Shown here one piece after another: positions 9,801 through 18,505 of a DNA stretch of 50,628 nucleotides (the first letter of the stretch is position 1; each line of letters begins with the position of its first letter). Below the pieces are notes generated by a model that did not search any database, was not told the origin of the DNA, and was given only the letters and a program-made list of their open reading frames with translations. Made by a program: the position numbers and the translations under genes. This DNA comes from Mesostigma viride (lineage: Eukaryota > Streptophyta > Mesostigmatophyceae > Mesostigmatales > Mesostigmataceae). The stretch lies in assembly GCA_009746045.1 (NCBI GenBank), contig RPFO01001650.1:1-50628 (forward strand), written 5' to 3'.

Positions 9801-12751
9801 GGCTGTCGACGGGCGGCGGGGCGGGGCAGTCGGCGTGCGGGGGGCCAGCGGCGCTGCCGGCGCGCGTGGGCGCGGGGCGGGGCTGTCGACGGGCGGCGGG
9901 GCGGGGCTGTCGACGGGCGGCGGGGCGGGGCAGTCGGCGTGCGGGGGCCAGCGGTGCTGCCGGCGCGCGTGGGCGGCGGGGCGGGGCTGTCGACGGGCGG
10001 CGGGGCGGGGCCGTCGGCGCGCGGGGGCCAGCGGCGCTGCCGGCGCGCGTGGGCGGCGGGGCGGGGCTGTCGACGGGCGGCGTGGCGGGGCAGTCGGCGC
10101 GCGGGGGCCAGCGGCGCTGCCGGCGCGCGTGGGCGCCGGGGCGGGGCTGTCGACGGGCGGCGGGGCGGGGCAGTCGACGGGCGGCGGGGCAGGGCGGTCG
10201 GCGTGCGGGGGGCCAGCGGCGCTGCCGGCGCGCGTGGGCGGCGGGGCGGGGCTGTCAACGGGCGGCGGGGCGGGGCAGTCGACGGGCGGCGGGGCAGGGC
10301 CGTCGGCGTGCGGGGGCCAGCGGCGCTGCCGGCGCGCGTGGGCGGCGGGCCGGCGCAGCTGGCATGCGGCGGGGCGGGGCTGTCGACGGGCGGCGGGGCG
10401 GGGCAGTCGACGGGCGGCGGGGCAGGGCGGTCGGCGTGCGGGGGGCCAGCGGCGCTGCCGGCGCGCGTGGGCGGCGGGGCGGGGCTGTCGACGGGCGGCG
10501 GGGCGGGGCTGTCGACGGGCGGCGGGGCGGGGCAGTCGGCGTGCGGGGGCCAGCGGTGCTGCCGGCGCGCGTGGGCGGCGGGGCGGGGCTGTCGACGGGC
10601 GGCGGGGCGGGGCCGTCGGCGCGCGGGGGGCCAGCGGCGCTGCCGGCGCGCGTGGGCGGCGGGGCGGGGCTGTCGACGGGCGGCGTGGCGGGGCAGTCGG
10701 CGCGCGGGGGGCCAGCGGCGCTGCCGGCGCGCGTGGGCGCCGGGGCGGGGCTGTCGACGGGCGGCGGGGCGGGGCAGTCGACGGGCGGCGGGGCAGGGCG
10801 GTCGGCGTGCGGGGGCCAGCGGCGCTGCCGGCGCGCGTGGGCGGCGGGGCGGGGCTGTCAACGGGCGGCGGGGCGGGGCAGTCGACGGGCGGCGGGGCAG
10901 GGCCGTCGGCGTGCGGGGGCCAGCGGCGCTGCCGGCGCGCGTGGGCGGCGGGCCGGCGCAGCTGGCATGCGGCGGGGCGGGGCTGTCGACGGGCGGCGGG
11001 GCGGGGCAGTCGACGGGCGGCGGGGCAGGGCGGTCGGCGTGCGGGGGCCAGCGGCGCTGCCGGCGCGCGTGGGCGGCGGGGCGGGGCTGTCGACGGGCGG
11101 CGGGGCGGGGCAGTCGACGGGCGGCGGGGCGGGGCAGCCGGCGCGCGGCGGGCCGGAGGCGCAGCCGGCGGGCGGCGGAGCGGCACAGCCGGTGCCTGAA
11201 AAACGCGGTCGCTCAATGAAGGTGCACCACGCCGTCTTCTTCCAGGTACAGGGCAACGCAGAGACCTGGTTGTCCTACCGGACCACGGAGTCCCAAAAGA
11301 CGCCGTGGCAGCCCGCGGGGACTCGACAGGAAGGCGCGCCACGGTGCGGGAAGGCGATGACACAGCCTTACAAGTTTGATGCGGAGGGGCGGCCGCTGTT
11401 TGGCGTCCGACTTGTGGATCCAGACCGCATTCCGATGTTGCAGGACACCCCAGCCTTCGCACCATTGAACATGGAGTTTCTGGGGAAGGAGCTGGAGTCG
11501 ATCAAAACAAGGGTCGAGAAGTTGCCCCATGGCATCTGGCAGTGGTACTTTCCGCCCGACACCATCAAGCCAAACGAGGCCTTTTTCGCAAAAGTCCCAC
11601 ATGCCCCTGAGGAGGTGCCTGAGGAGTGGCGCCCTTTGCCGTGGCCATCTCGCGCGGACATCTCCGCCCTGCGTGAGCACGATGCAGCGCCTGAACCACC
11701 ACCGACGCAAGAAGAGCACTTCATGGCGTTGGTCGACGCAGAGGCGGTGCGCGTCACCCCGCTGGTAGACCGAGTTCTTCATGATGGCCACACACAGCAG
11801 GAATGGGCGGCAGAAGACAGGGCCATGACAGCCAAGGTCGCTTACTTGAAGCGCATGCAAGGCGTTGAGAAAGGCTCCGCTGTTCTATACTGGCACCCTT
11901 CAGCTGGTATTCTCTGCAACTCGAAGCTCACGTGGACTCCAGTCCTCTTTGGCATCATCAAGGAGGTGGTTGCGAAGGAGGATGGCGGCCAACCTTCTAT
12001 TGAGCTCTTTGTATACCGCGCTAAGCATTTGCGTGACACGTGGCACCCGTGGAACCCAGACATTGCGCAATGGCCCCATCCGCCAACCACTGCGGCGCAC
12101 ACGGTGATCATCACCGCGTCAGACCTCGTCTTGACACAAGTGGTGGGCAAGCGAGGTCAGCCGCCCCATGCAGTCTCCTTGGGTGCGAACAAAAAGCTCA
12201 CCAAGGAGTGCCTAAAGGCGCTGAAGGAGGTGCCCTATGACGCGGAACACCCGGTCGTGAAGTGGCAAGATGCTGAATGCTCGAAGGGCATCGTCGGCAT
12301 GGCGAAGGCATGCTGGGAAGGCATAAGGCTGCAGGTCAAGAGTGGCAGCCGCAACCTCGTAGGGCAAGTCGTGTGTCATTGGGCGTCGGAGCGTGTGACA
12401 TCCGCGGACGGTCGCACCGAAAGCCGGGACGGCAGGTACCATGGTCGTGTCGCTGTTGTCGACACGCAAAACGACATGGTAGCCATGTACTGGGGTGCCC
12501 GTTGGGAGGAGGACGCGGTTTCTTGCGTGCCTCTCCACGAGCTGGAGGCACAGATCTGCGGGTGCCCCGGTGTGGTCGTCCCTGCGTTGCAAGCGCCGGA
12601 TATCACCCTGGCCGAGGCTCGATTGCGCGAGATGGTTCCACCCAGCGACGATGTGGCGGAGAACAACAACGCAGGCGCCTCCCGGCGTCGGAAGCGAGCG
12701 CTCATCCTTGCCGATGACGATGACGACGACGACGACGACGACGACTGCTGA
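6884..12751 (+). CDS. E1 transposase-like protein with DUF7869-type GHTH motifs, 1,955 residues
   Basis: After an acidic N-terminus, a Cys/His motif (CGPTCGEHC, residues 75-83) precedes a helical segment. A second metal-type motif CPHNKSTGHCADC lies at about 307-319. The core matches DUF7869-like proteins: SINLDKLD (about 376-383), LQLDGGSENRN (about 472-482) and VGHTHADPDQKFG (about 507-519). Three spaced acidic/His motifs of this sort suggest an RNase H-fold (DDE-like) nuclease. The catalytic assignment is inference. Residues about 626-1,436 are a GC-rich Gly/Ala/Arg repeat. A C-terminal region of about 500 residues (YRTTESQKTPWQPAG near its start) is unrecognised and ends in an Asp run. 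The ATG at 6,884 is chosen because it opens the frame right after the promoter modules. No intron is evident. Main uncertainty: whether the repeat is translated as one frame. Confidence 0.75.
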   Translation: MDEEWDVPDLVDSDASSEASWGVDSDGSDDDLLHTEMGPGTSSSRAKRSGKKDGARLLASKLKSVDKDIAKARKCGPTCGEHCLEKVGTLLTDTRSWTAFREYLYNQTDQQRMASLCDVIRSAGVGNIEVESPADGGRYKKYIITGPLHVDVVIAGCMYTVTGCASAIRKMAGVTRATWNNLVASVVSAKEYFLTVHPNDLATFGVGLEHAPPERDARGRSEVGEHAAMWMHELVQQIADHDPTHAGVVFMDVMSIKEMHAMYVEDVVAEAGEGAKVLGYNAFYRIWRTYCKGDYFPGQRSPKVVVCPHNKSTGHCADCVELRMRRRGASTEAQRQYVDNQIKQHVALAWFTRQNYWLRRELACAMVAAMLTAILSINLDKLDHAKTYWPKLVGGPDSWGSYAGGMMPFSLFCAAVHGYKAMWFIVLAWVLMTDNLSGSVTVTMLMHILAQLMRDQPWRRAGLPHMPRCLCLQLDGGSENRNHTVLLFAWWLVHVGFFDVVEMHRMLVGHTHADPDQKFGVLVAYMRHAVAGGPSFVHKYPTLESWVAAIEEAFRQPSGAAANCNSTVPAGTEVKVLGVAYDVRNFLTPLQRESFAGWCSTVDWMTGREDQVIKVTRVRGDVVQPACSEAQPAHGGAAPSVRGGAAAAAQPARGGAGQSAGSGAALPVRGGAGQSTGGGAGPSTGGGPAVLPARAGGGAGQSARGGQRRCRRAWAAGRGCRRAAGRGSRRAAGQGRRRAGASGAAGARGRRGGAVDGRRGGAVDGRRGRAVGVRGASGAAGARGRRGGAVDGRRGGAVGVRGASGAAGARGRRGGAVDGRRGGAVSARGPAALPARVGGGAGLSTGGGAGQSTGGVAGRSACGGPAALPARVGGGAGLSTGGGAGQSTGGGAGRSACGGPAALPARVGGGAGLSTGGGAGQSTGGGAGPSARGGQRRCRRAWAAGRGCRRAAGRGSRRGGPAALPARVGGGAGLSTGGGAGQSACGGPAALPARVGAGRGCRRAAGRGCRRAAGRGSRRAGASGAAGARGRRGGAVDGRRGGAVGARGPAALPARVGGGAGLSTGGVAGQSARGGQRRCRRAWAPGRGCRRAAGRGSRRAAGQGGRRAGGQRRCRRAWAAGRGCQRAAGRGSRRAAGQGRRRAGASGAAGARGRRAGAAGMRRGGAVDGRRGGAVDGRRGRAVGVRGASGAAGARGRRGGAVDGRRGGAVDGRRGGAVGVRGPAVLPARVGGGAGLSTGGGAGPSARGGPAALPARVGGGAGLSTGGVAGQSARGGPAALPARVGAGAGLSTGGGAGQSTGGGAGRSACGGQRRCRRAWAAGRGCQRAAGRGSRRAAGQGRRRAGASGAAGARGRRAGAAGMRRGGAVDGRRGGAVDGRRGRAVGVRGPAALPARVGGGAGLSTGGGAGQSTGGGAGQPARGGPEAQPAGGGAAQPVPEKRGRSMKVHHAVFFQVQGNAETWLSYRTTESQKTPWQPAGTRQEGAPRCGKAMTQPYKFDAEGRPLFGVRLVDPDRIPMLQDTPAFAPLNMEFLGKELESIKTRVEKLPHGIWQWYFPPDTIKPNEAFFAKVPHAPEEVPEEWRPLPWPSRADISALREHDAAPEPPPTQEEHFMALVDAEAVRVTPLVDRVLHDGHTQQEWAAEDRAMTAKVAYLKRMQGVEKGSAVLYWHPSAGILCNSKLTWTPVLFGIIKEVVAKEDGGQPSIELFVYRAKHLRDTWHPWNPDIAQWPHPPTTAAHTVIITASDLVLTQVVGKRGQPPHAVSLGANKKLTKECLKALKEVPYDAEHPVVKWQDAECSKGIVGMAKACWEGIRLQVKSGSRNLVGQVVCHWASERVTSADGRTESRDGRYHGRVAVVDTQNDMVAMYWGARWEEDAVSCVPLHELEAQICGCPGVVVPALQAPDITLAEARLREMVPPSDDVAENNNAGASRRRKRALILADDDDDDDDDDDC
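8760..11190. repeat. 2.4-kb GC-rich minisatellite inside the transposase-like ORF
   Basis: Units of roughly 75-105 bp are built from sub-units such as GGGGCTGTCGACGGGCGGCG. Unit lengths vary by one base in G runs, so successive blocks of the single main ORF are read in different frames: a GAGLSTGG type, a GRRGGAVD type and an AAGRGCRRA type. None contains a stop, and the antisense frames are also open. Confidence 0.95.
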
Positions 12752-13919
12752 AGCGCGAGCAGCGGTTGTTGTCATTGAGCTGCTCATGTGCTGCTGCTGC
12801 TGCTGCTGCTGCTGTGCTGCCATGCTACTGTTGCTGCATTGCTGCCGTGCTGCTGTTGTGCTGTTGTGCTGATGTGTTGCTGCATTGCTGCCGTGCCGCT
12901 GATGTATTGCTGTCGTGCTGCTGCCGTGCTGCTGTGTTGATGCACTGCTGCATTGCGGCCGTGCTGCTGAGCTACAGTTGTGCTGCTGCTGTGCTACGGT
13001 CATGCTGCTGCTGTGTTGCTGGGCTGATGTGTTGTTGCATTGATGTAGTGGCTATTGTTCCGCTACTACAATTTGCTACTGATGCCGCTGCTGGTGCTTT
13101 TTTGCATGGCAGTGCCCGCTATGTTCACACCACTGTTGCCGCGGTTGGTATCGCGTGATTTCCACCGGTTGTGCGTTGACATGTGTTACTCATGCATTTC
13201 CCGCTATATTTGGTAGCACGCGGTTTCGCGTTAGTTAGGTGCAGACAGCTGCATGTAGACAAACATCTTGTTTAAGTCGGTCAATTAACGGTTCTTGACG
13301 CATCATGGTCCAAGTCGACCGACCTGTAGGGACCAGTAGAGCAATTGTCTAGGAGAAAGAGCGTGATCGCTGCAGAAGCCGCGTGGCAGCCGTGGCTGTA
13401 CCTGTAGTACGACCTGCATATATATGGATACTGTATTTGGATACTGGGTTGTTTATCAATTCTGGTTTTAATTTATTTAGTGTACCTGGTGTTGGCATGC
13501 CAACTCAGTGCTAAACTACTTTATGCACAATGATGCAACTTGATGCTATAGTGACGTGCCACGATGTAACTTTATTAACTTCACCATTAGTCATGGGGTC
13601 AATAGGATTGCTCATTATGCCATGTTAACATGAACCATGGGTTACGTAATAGTGAAAACAGTAATCATGATGCTCCACTTGAAGTCTCCAACATGGTCAT
13701 GTTTGGAATTTTATTGATCATATTTACAATATATGAAAAGAGACAACAAACGTGGAAGCATGGCACGCCGAGGCCGATAATATATGTGTGAAATATGAAA
13801 AGAGACAACATCTTTGGCAAGCATGATCATATCATGCTTGCCAAACATATGAATGATATCGACCATGTCCAGAAACCATGTTTGCCAATGGTGCATTTAG
13901 GATACATTTGAAGCTGTGC
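12752..13919. other. E1 right subterminal region with CTG-like tract
   Basis: Immediately downstream of the transposase-like stop is an imperfect CTG/TGCTG tract (12,780-13,060). The rest has no gene. GAGACAACA copies near 13,739 and 13,801 match the left-end motifs, and a short inverted repeat involving CATGATC lies near 13,820-13,840. Confidence 0.6.
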
Positions 13920-13948
13920 AAATGTATCCTAATCCGGTAAAACCACCC
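13920..13948 (-). repeat. E1 right terminal inverted repeat (29 bp)
   Basis: This is the perfect reverse complement of 1,974-2,002. The Copia pol frame runs into it and stops 20 bases further in, so the last residues of that ORF (WVVLPD) are transposon sequence. Confidence 0.9.
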
Positions 13949-16900
13949 AATTGTTTAACAGAGCAGCAGATCTCCCCCTGACCTTGGTAACCTGGCGAGC
14001 ATCCATGGAACTGTCAACAAAGATCTCCAAGGTGATAGGCTGGGTAAAGTCAATCCCAGACAAAATCAGATCAGGGGTACTCTCCACCAACCGGGCTATG
14101 ACTCGAGGCTTCTCATCCTCAAGCACCTCATCAGGCATTCTGCTATGGACCATCAAAGACGGACCACAGATGCTGGCAAACCAGGCCCACATGCCTCTCA
14201 ACTCAGGTCCTGCAGCCTGGGTGATCTTCTCTGGCAAGGCCTTCACAATGGTCTGTTTATAATCTCCTCCAGCCTGAAGCCTGATACTCCACTCCCCGTC
14301 CCTCCTGAACAGGGTAGCCTGCATTCCACAGAACACTACAGGCTTGTTGGGCTCCTGCCACAGCTCCTTGCCCAGTGAAAACTTGCCACTGATGACAGGA
14401 ATAAACTTCTTCAGCCAGGTCGTGGGGGCTAGCAAATGCAGATCATCTCCATGCAAACTAGCATACACTGGCAGACCCTCCCATTGGGCCAGCAGCAAAC
14501 AGGGATCAACTGAAGACACTCTCAAGCCACACTCACTGATCAGAGCTTCCTGCAGCGTGAGTCTCCAGATGATTGGGCTCGACCTGAGTCCTTCCAGGCC
14601 CTTCAGAATAACCAGGAATTGTTGATGCAGCTCCAGCTTCCAGATGGCAGGCACCTCAACACAGTAAGGCTCATCCTGCTTCCACACCCTCCTGGCCACT
14701 TCTGGATCAGATTTTAAAAATGCCCTCTTGAAGTCCAGCAGCACTGATGACATAGCTGCTCCCCTGTTCAGCAACCCCACGTAGAGACATAGCAAAATTC
14801 TCCATGTGTCGTGTAGCATCCCTGGCGTGTATAGCTCCTCTCCTGGCAGACTCCCCGTGCCGTGATACTCATTCAGGACAGGCCTGACATGGGGCACTGA
14901 TACCTCATCCACAACCTTCCTCTTCAGCACAAATCTCAAAGCAAGCTTCCTTGATGCTGGGGGACGTCTGTCTGTTGGTGCAGCACACTCAAACTGCAAC
15001 CACTCCTCCAATGCCTTGGAGAAGGCGAGCTTCCAAGCCTCAAACAAAGTAGGCGAGCTCATCTCTTGGACCAGCTGGTCATATGTCAAAGGAGAGTGTG
15101 CAGCAAGGCTCCTGTGAGTTATGCCAATACTGCTGGGGTGCAACACAGCTGGAATCACCAAACTGGCCGCTGGGGGCACCTCCCCTTCATCCCATTTTAC
15201 ACCCTTGACCGGCTTGGCCCTGCACCTGACTGGAAATGTTGTCCTGAAATTTTCTAGGGGAATCATCCCCCAGCCATCTCTTCTCAGAGCTGTAGCTCTG
15301 ATAGAAATCCCAGGATTGCCCAGAAAATTCTGACCCAAAATCACAGGGCCATCATAGTCCTCTAGGACAAGGAAGGTCACATCCACACCCATGACAGGGG
15401 CAGTAACCTCTCCCAACACCCTTAGATGCGTCCTACCACTGAAATCAGACACCCAGGGGCAACTTGGTTCTCCGACCAGCAGTTCTCCTGTATGCTGAGG
15501 TCCCATGACAGAAACCTGTGCATTGGTATCTATCTCCATGGCAGCTACCTCAGGTTCATCCAACTGGACAAGCTTGGACACCTTAGGCTCCTTCTTGGCT
15601 CTTTGCAAAGCCTGTACAATATCTGATAGACGCACACCCCTAGGCCTGGTGTCGGGCCGTTCCGGAGGTGCAGCCTGTCCGCCTGCTTGCCCAACCACCG
15701 TATGTGAAGGTACCCCAGGGGCCGGGCCAGGGTCACCCTGAGGGCTCGATACAGCTGTAGCACCCTGATCAGGAAGCTCCACGTCACCCCCGCCTTGTAC
15801 ACCAGCGGGCACCTGGAAGAGGTCTCCTTGATTACCTCCCCGGGGACGGATCTTTGACCAGGACAGACGGTGCACTGCTTGGGAGCCATCAATGGCCACC
15901 CAGCACTTATGGCCAGCGGCTTCTACTCGGGTCACCACCCCATCATGCCAGCTGCCACGTTTCCCTGGAAAGCTTGGTTCCTTCCACACAACAACCTGTT
16001 GTCCAACGTTAGGTTCTAGGACACTCCAGCCCTTGTCTTTCTGCCTCAGCTTGAGGAACTTGGCCTCTAGCTTCTCCTTCCATGCCTGCTCAGCATCAGC
16101 TGGCAGCATCCTGGTATGCAGCATAAGAGGATTGATGGCAATGTCACCAAAGAACATGGGAGTCCTCAGGTTCAGCCTGTCCTCCACAGAACGTAGCCAT
16201 GCAGATGTCACAATGGCAGATGACGTCCTTGGAATCCTCTCCACCAGCAGCACAGTCTTGATCTCTTGGATGGCTCTCTCCACCACCCCTTGCTGGCCGT
16301 GGCTCTCCCTGGGTGTAATCAGCAACTCTGGAAACTCTGGCAGGTTCTCACAGCACTCAAACTGAATGTCACACTGCAACAACTCCAACCCAGGGTACCT
16401 GCTCCTTGTCAACTTCAGAGCAGCAATCAATGTAGGCTTCTCCATGTCAGGCAGGATCTCTAGGGTCTTGTACTTGGTATATCTGTCCACTGCCACCAGC
16501 AGCTTCAAACCCCTGATTCTCTGAATATCTACCTGCACATGGCCTGGCTGCAAAATAGGAGTCCTGGCATGAGACTGCTTGGGCTTTCTAGCAACTAGCC
16601 TGCACTTGCAAGCTTGAGCAACCTGTTGGCAGATGGAGTACAACTCACTTCCTCCCAGCCGTCTAGCAACTTGCAAAGACTGAGCTGCATGGCCAAACAT
16701 GGTATGCAACCTTGAGGCAATGTCATACAAGAGAGAAAACCTTTTATTGTCATTATTAGCACTCAAGGTATGTACAGATCCCTTATGTACAGGAGGCACC
16801 AGGGTCGTGCCTGTCAGACTGTCTCCAGCCCTATCCTCATCCTGACCATCCTGTGCCAGTCCTGCACGGTCAGAATGCTTCTGAGATCCACCTGGGTCCA

Positions 16901-17093
16901 CATCACCAGGTCCTACCTCAGGCTCAGCACCGCCATGGCGGGCACGTTGGCGAGTAACCACTGCAGCTACAGCTGGCATACTCTCTGTGGTAACCAAGCT
17001 TGCCCCATCGTGTCCAATAGGCTCTTTCACTAGAGCATGGGGCTGCCCCTCACTGCTGTCACTAGCAGCTTCATTACACACCCCTGGGGGCAC
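13929..17093 (-). CDS. pol: Copia-type pol: integrase, retropepsin-like domain, RT, truncated RNase H
   Basis: Numbering starts at 17,093. The integrase zinc region is imperfect (H130, H135, C162, C164). Its core has D189, D242 and E272 (QVDI, QCDIQFE, GVVERAIQE). An SH3-like tail follows at about 355-418. A retropepsin-like domain comes after the integrase: DTN at 522-524 in place of DTG, and VILGQNFLG at 584-592. The RT has D787 (LLDFKRAF), the Copia-type segment KGLEGLRSSPIIW and HGDD at 881-884. RNase H begins with VDSSMD (D1027) and is cut by transposon E1. In usual Copia elements the protease precedes the integrase, so the order here is odd. Pol is in the same frame as gag across one UGA. 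The protein is broken at its end and the DTN triad may be inactive. Confidence 0.85.
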   Translation of the reverse strand: MPPGVCNEAASDSSEGQPHALVKEPIGHDGASLVTTESMPAVAAVVTRQRARHGGAEPEVGPGDVDPGGSQKHSDRAGLAQDGQDEDRAGDSLTGTTLVPPVHKGSVHTLSANNDNKRFSLLYDIASRLHTMFGHAAQSLQVARRLGGSELYSICQQVAQACKCRLVARKPKQSHARTPILQPGHVQVDIQRIRGLKLLVAVDRYTKYKTLEILPDMEKPTLIAALKLTRSRYPGLELLQCDIQFECCENLPEFPELLITPRESHGQQGVVERAIQEIKTVLLVERIPRTSSAIVTSAWLRSVEDRLNLRTPMFFGDIAINPLMLHTRMLPADAEQAWKEKLEAKFLKLRQKDKGWSVLEPNVGQQVVVWKEPSFPGKRGSWHDGVVTRVEAAGHKCWVAIDGSQAVHRLSWSKIRPRGGNQGDLFQVPAGVQGGGDVELPDQGATAVSSPQGDPGPAPGVPSHTVVGQAGGQAAPPERPDTRPRGVRLSDIVQALQRAKKEPKVSKLVQLDEPEVAAMEIDTNAQVSVMGPQHTGELLVGEPSCPWVSDFSGRTHLRVLGEVTAPVMGVDVTFLVLEDYDGPVILGQNFLGNPGISIRATALRRDGWGMIPLENFRTTFPVRCRAKPVKGVKWDEGEVPPAASLVIPAVLHPSSIGITHRSLAAHSPLTYDQLVQEMSSPTLFEAWKLAFSKALEEWLQFECAAPTDRRPPASRKLALRFVLKRKVVDEVSVPHVRPVLNEYHGTGSLPGEELYTPGMLHDTWRILLCLYVGLLNRGAAMSSVLLDFKRAFLKSDPEVARRVWKQDEPYCVEVPAIWKLELHQQFLVILKGLEGLRSSPIIWRLTLQEALISECGLRVSSVDPCLLLAQWEGLPVYASLHGDDLHLLAPTTWLKKFIPVISGKFSLGKELWQEPNKPVVFCGMQATLFRRDGEWSIRLQAGGDYKQTIVKALPEKITQAAGPELRGMWAWFASICGPSLMVHSRMPDEVLEDEKPRVIARLVESTPDLILSGIDFTQPITLEIFVDSSMDARQVTKVRGRSAALLNNWVVLPD

Positions 17094-17126
17094 CCTCCAG
17101 GGTTCAGGGATGTGTGCAGGCTCAAG

Positions 17127-17129
17127 TCA
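17127..17129 (-). promoter_or_regulatory. Single in-frame UGA between gag and pol
   Basis: Gag (18,323) and pol are in the same minus-strand frame. After the TGA the codons continue without another stop as L-E-P-A-H-I-P-E-P-W-R-V into pol. The base after the stop is C, which is the most permissive context for UGA readthrough in eukaryotes. This points to readthrough for making Gag-Pol. A chance mutation is the alternative. Confidence 0.5.
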
Positions 17130-18323
17130 ATGATCAGCAGCCTTGCCCTTGCCCTTGTCCTGGGATGGACCAGCCTTGTCCTTGCTGCCACCCTGAGCTG
17201 GCTTGCTCTGACCTTCCTGCCTCAGGTACGAGGGACACTCATTCCTGAAGTGACCCTTCCCCTGGCAGAAATAACATTCCACCTGACTGATGTCCCGTGA
17301 GGTCCCACTGCTGGGCCCAGCCTTGGGAGGACCACCCACCCTCTTGAAGTCAAACTGGGACTGTGGATGTCCCGACTTCGGCGGGGTCCCCCGTCCAGCC
17401 CTTCTGTCACGCCCCCTCCTGGACCTTCCTCGACCCCTTGAAGAGGTCTCAGGCCCTCTCGAGGGCGCTGGGCCCCCGTGGCCCGATCCCCTCATGGACT
17501 TAACCGTGGGTTCAGTGGCCTCCTCATCACCCTGACGAGGGCGCTTACCACCCACGTACTTGCCGCTGAAACACTCATACAACTGGTCCGTCATGGCTGC
17601 CCAGCCATGGACCTGTCGCATGTGGATGGTCACATTATCCATGGTGACCGGATCCAGCTGCAGCGACTTGAGAAAGTCGCCCATGGCCATCCGATCTGCG
17701 ACGAAGAAGCCCTTGGCCATGGCGTCCTCCCTCAGCTTGACGAAGTCTTCAAAGGCGTGGACCACTAGCTGCCCCTTGATGGGCTTGTAGTCCAGGTATT
17801 CTTGCTTCAGGTGGGACCCATCTATGGTCCTCTTGTCACTCAGGAACGACCTGAGTCGCGTCATAAACGCCGTCCAGGTGTCCCCCGCCGCGTGTCGCTC
17901 CCGAACAAACTTGAACAGCCGCCTCGCCGACTGCCTTATGTAGGCACTAGACGCCAGGATGCGAAGCTTGTCACCGTTGTATATCTCCGTGTACAAGTTC
18001 ATGTCCTCTAACATCCTCTCAGCATCCCGGGGCTGCCAATTGTCCTTGATGGACTGAAACTGGCCTAGCACCGCGTACCCCTCAGCAACGGTTGGTCGCT
18101 TAGGCGCCGCTTGATCTGCGGCTGGCGCGTGCTGACCGCCCTGCGATCCTTGGCTCTGATTATCTGGCACCTCAGCCTGGTCTCCCAGCGCCTGGCCGTC
18201 CCCGCGTCCATCGCGTCCACCGCGTCCATCGCGTCCATCTCGTCCATCTCGTCCATCCAGCCCAGCGCCGCGCCGCCCGAAGCCCATAAAGCCCGCTTGT
18301 TGGTTGATAGCTCCATCCTCCAT
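17127..18323 (-). CDS. gag: Copia-type Gag with CCHC zinc knuckle
   Basis: 398 residues. The N-terminus contains a short Arg/Asp/Gly repeat (GRDGRDGRDGRGG). A capsid-like region follows at about 95-270 (RMLEDMNLYTEIYNGDKLRI). Then comes a basic, disordered Arg/Gly-rich linker. One zinc knuckle CYFCQGKGHFRNEC (C350, C353, H358, C363) lies near the C-terminus. Gag forms the particle that carries the element RNA, and the knuckle binds nucleic acid. The ATG at 18,323 is the first in the frame after the leader ORF. No protease lies in the region after the knuckle, where Copia elements usually have it. Confidence 0.85.
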   Translation of the reverse strand: MEDGAINQQAGFMGFGRRGAGLDGRDGRDGRDGRGGRDGRGDGQALGDQAEVPDNQSQGSQGGQHAPAADQAAPKRPTVAEGYAVLGQFQSIKDNWQPRDAERMLEDMNLYTEIYNGDKLRILASSAYIRQSARRLFKFVRERHAAGDTWTAFMTRLRSFLSDKRTIDGSHLKQEYLDYKPIKGQLVVHAFEDFVKLREDAMAKGFFVADRMAMGDFLKSLQLDPVTMDNVTIHMRQVHGWAAMTDQLYECFSGKYVGGKRPRQGDEEATEPTVKSMRGSGHGGPAPSRGPETSSRGRGRSRRGRDRRAGRGTPPKSGHPQSQFDFKRVGGPPKAGPSSGTSRDISQVECYFCQGKGHFRNECPSYLRQEGQSKPAQGGSKDKAGPSQDKGKGKAADH

Positions 18324-18505
18324 GATGGCCTCTGTTCAGATCTGCTACAGCCAGCCAAGTGGCCAAGCAGCAATTAAAGCAATATAAGCTACTGAACAAG
18401 AAAGGAAAGTGCCAAGTGTTACCACTCAGGCAAGACCACCACGGCTGGCCCCAGGCGCGTCCTGGTTCTCCTTGTCGCTGTCGTCGTCGCTGTCGCTCAC
18501 CACAA

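Noticed and set aside
8739-11465. Alternative 700-826-residue frames on both strands
   Set aside because: Shadows of the GC-rich minisatellite. Only the frame joined to the conserved N-terminal motifs is kept.
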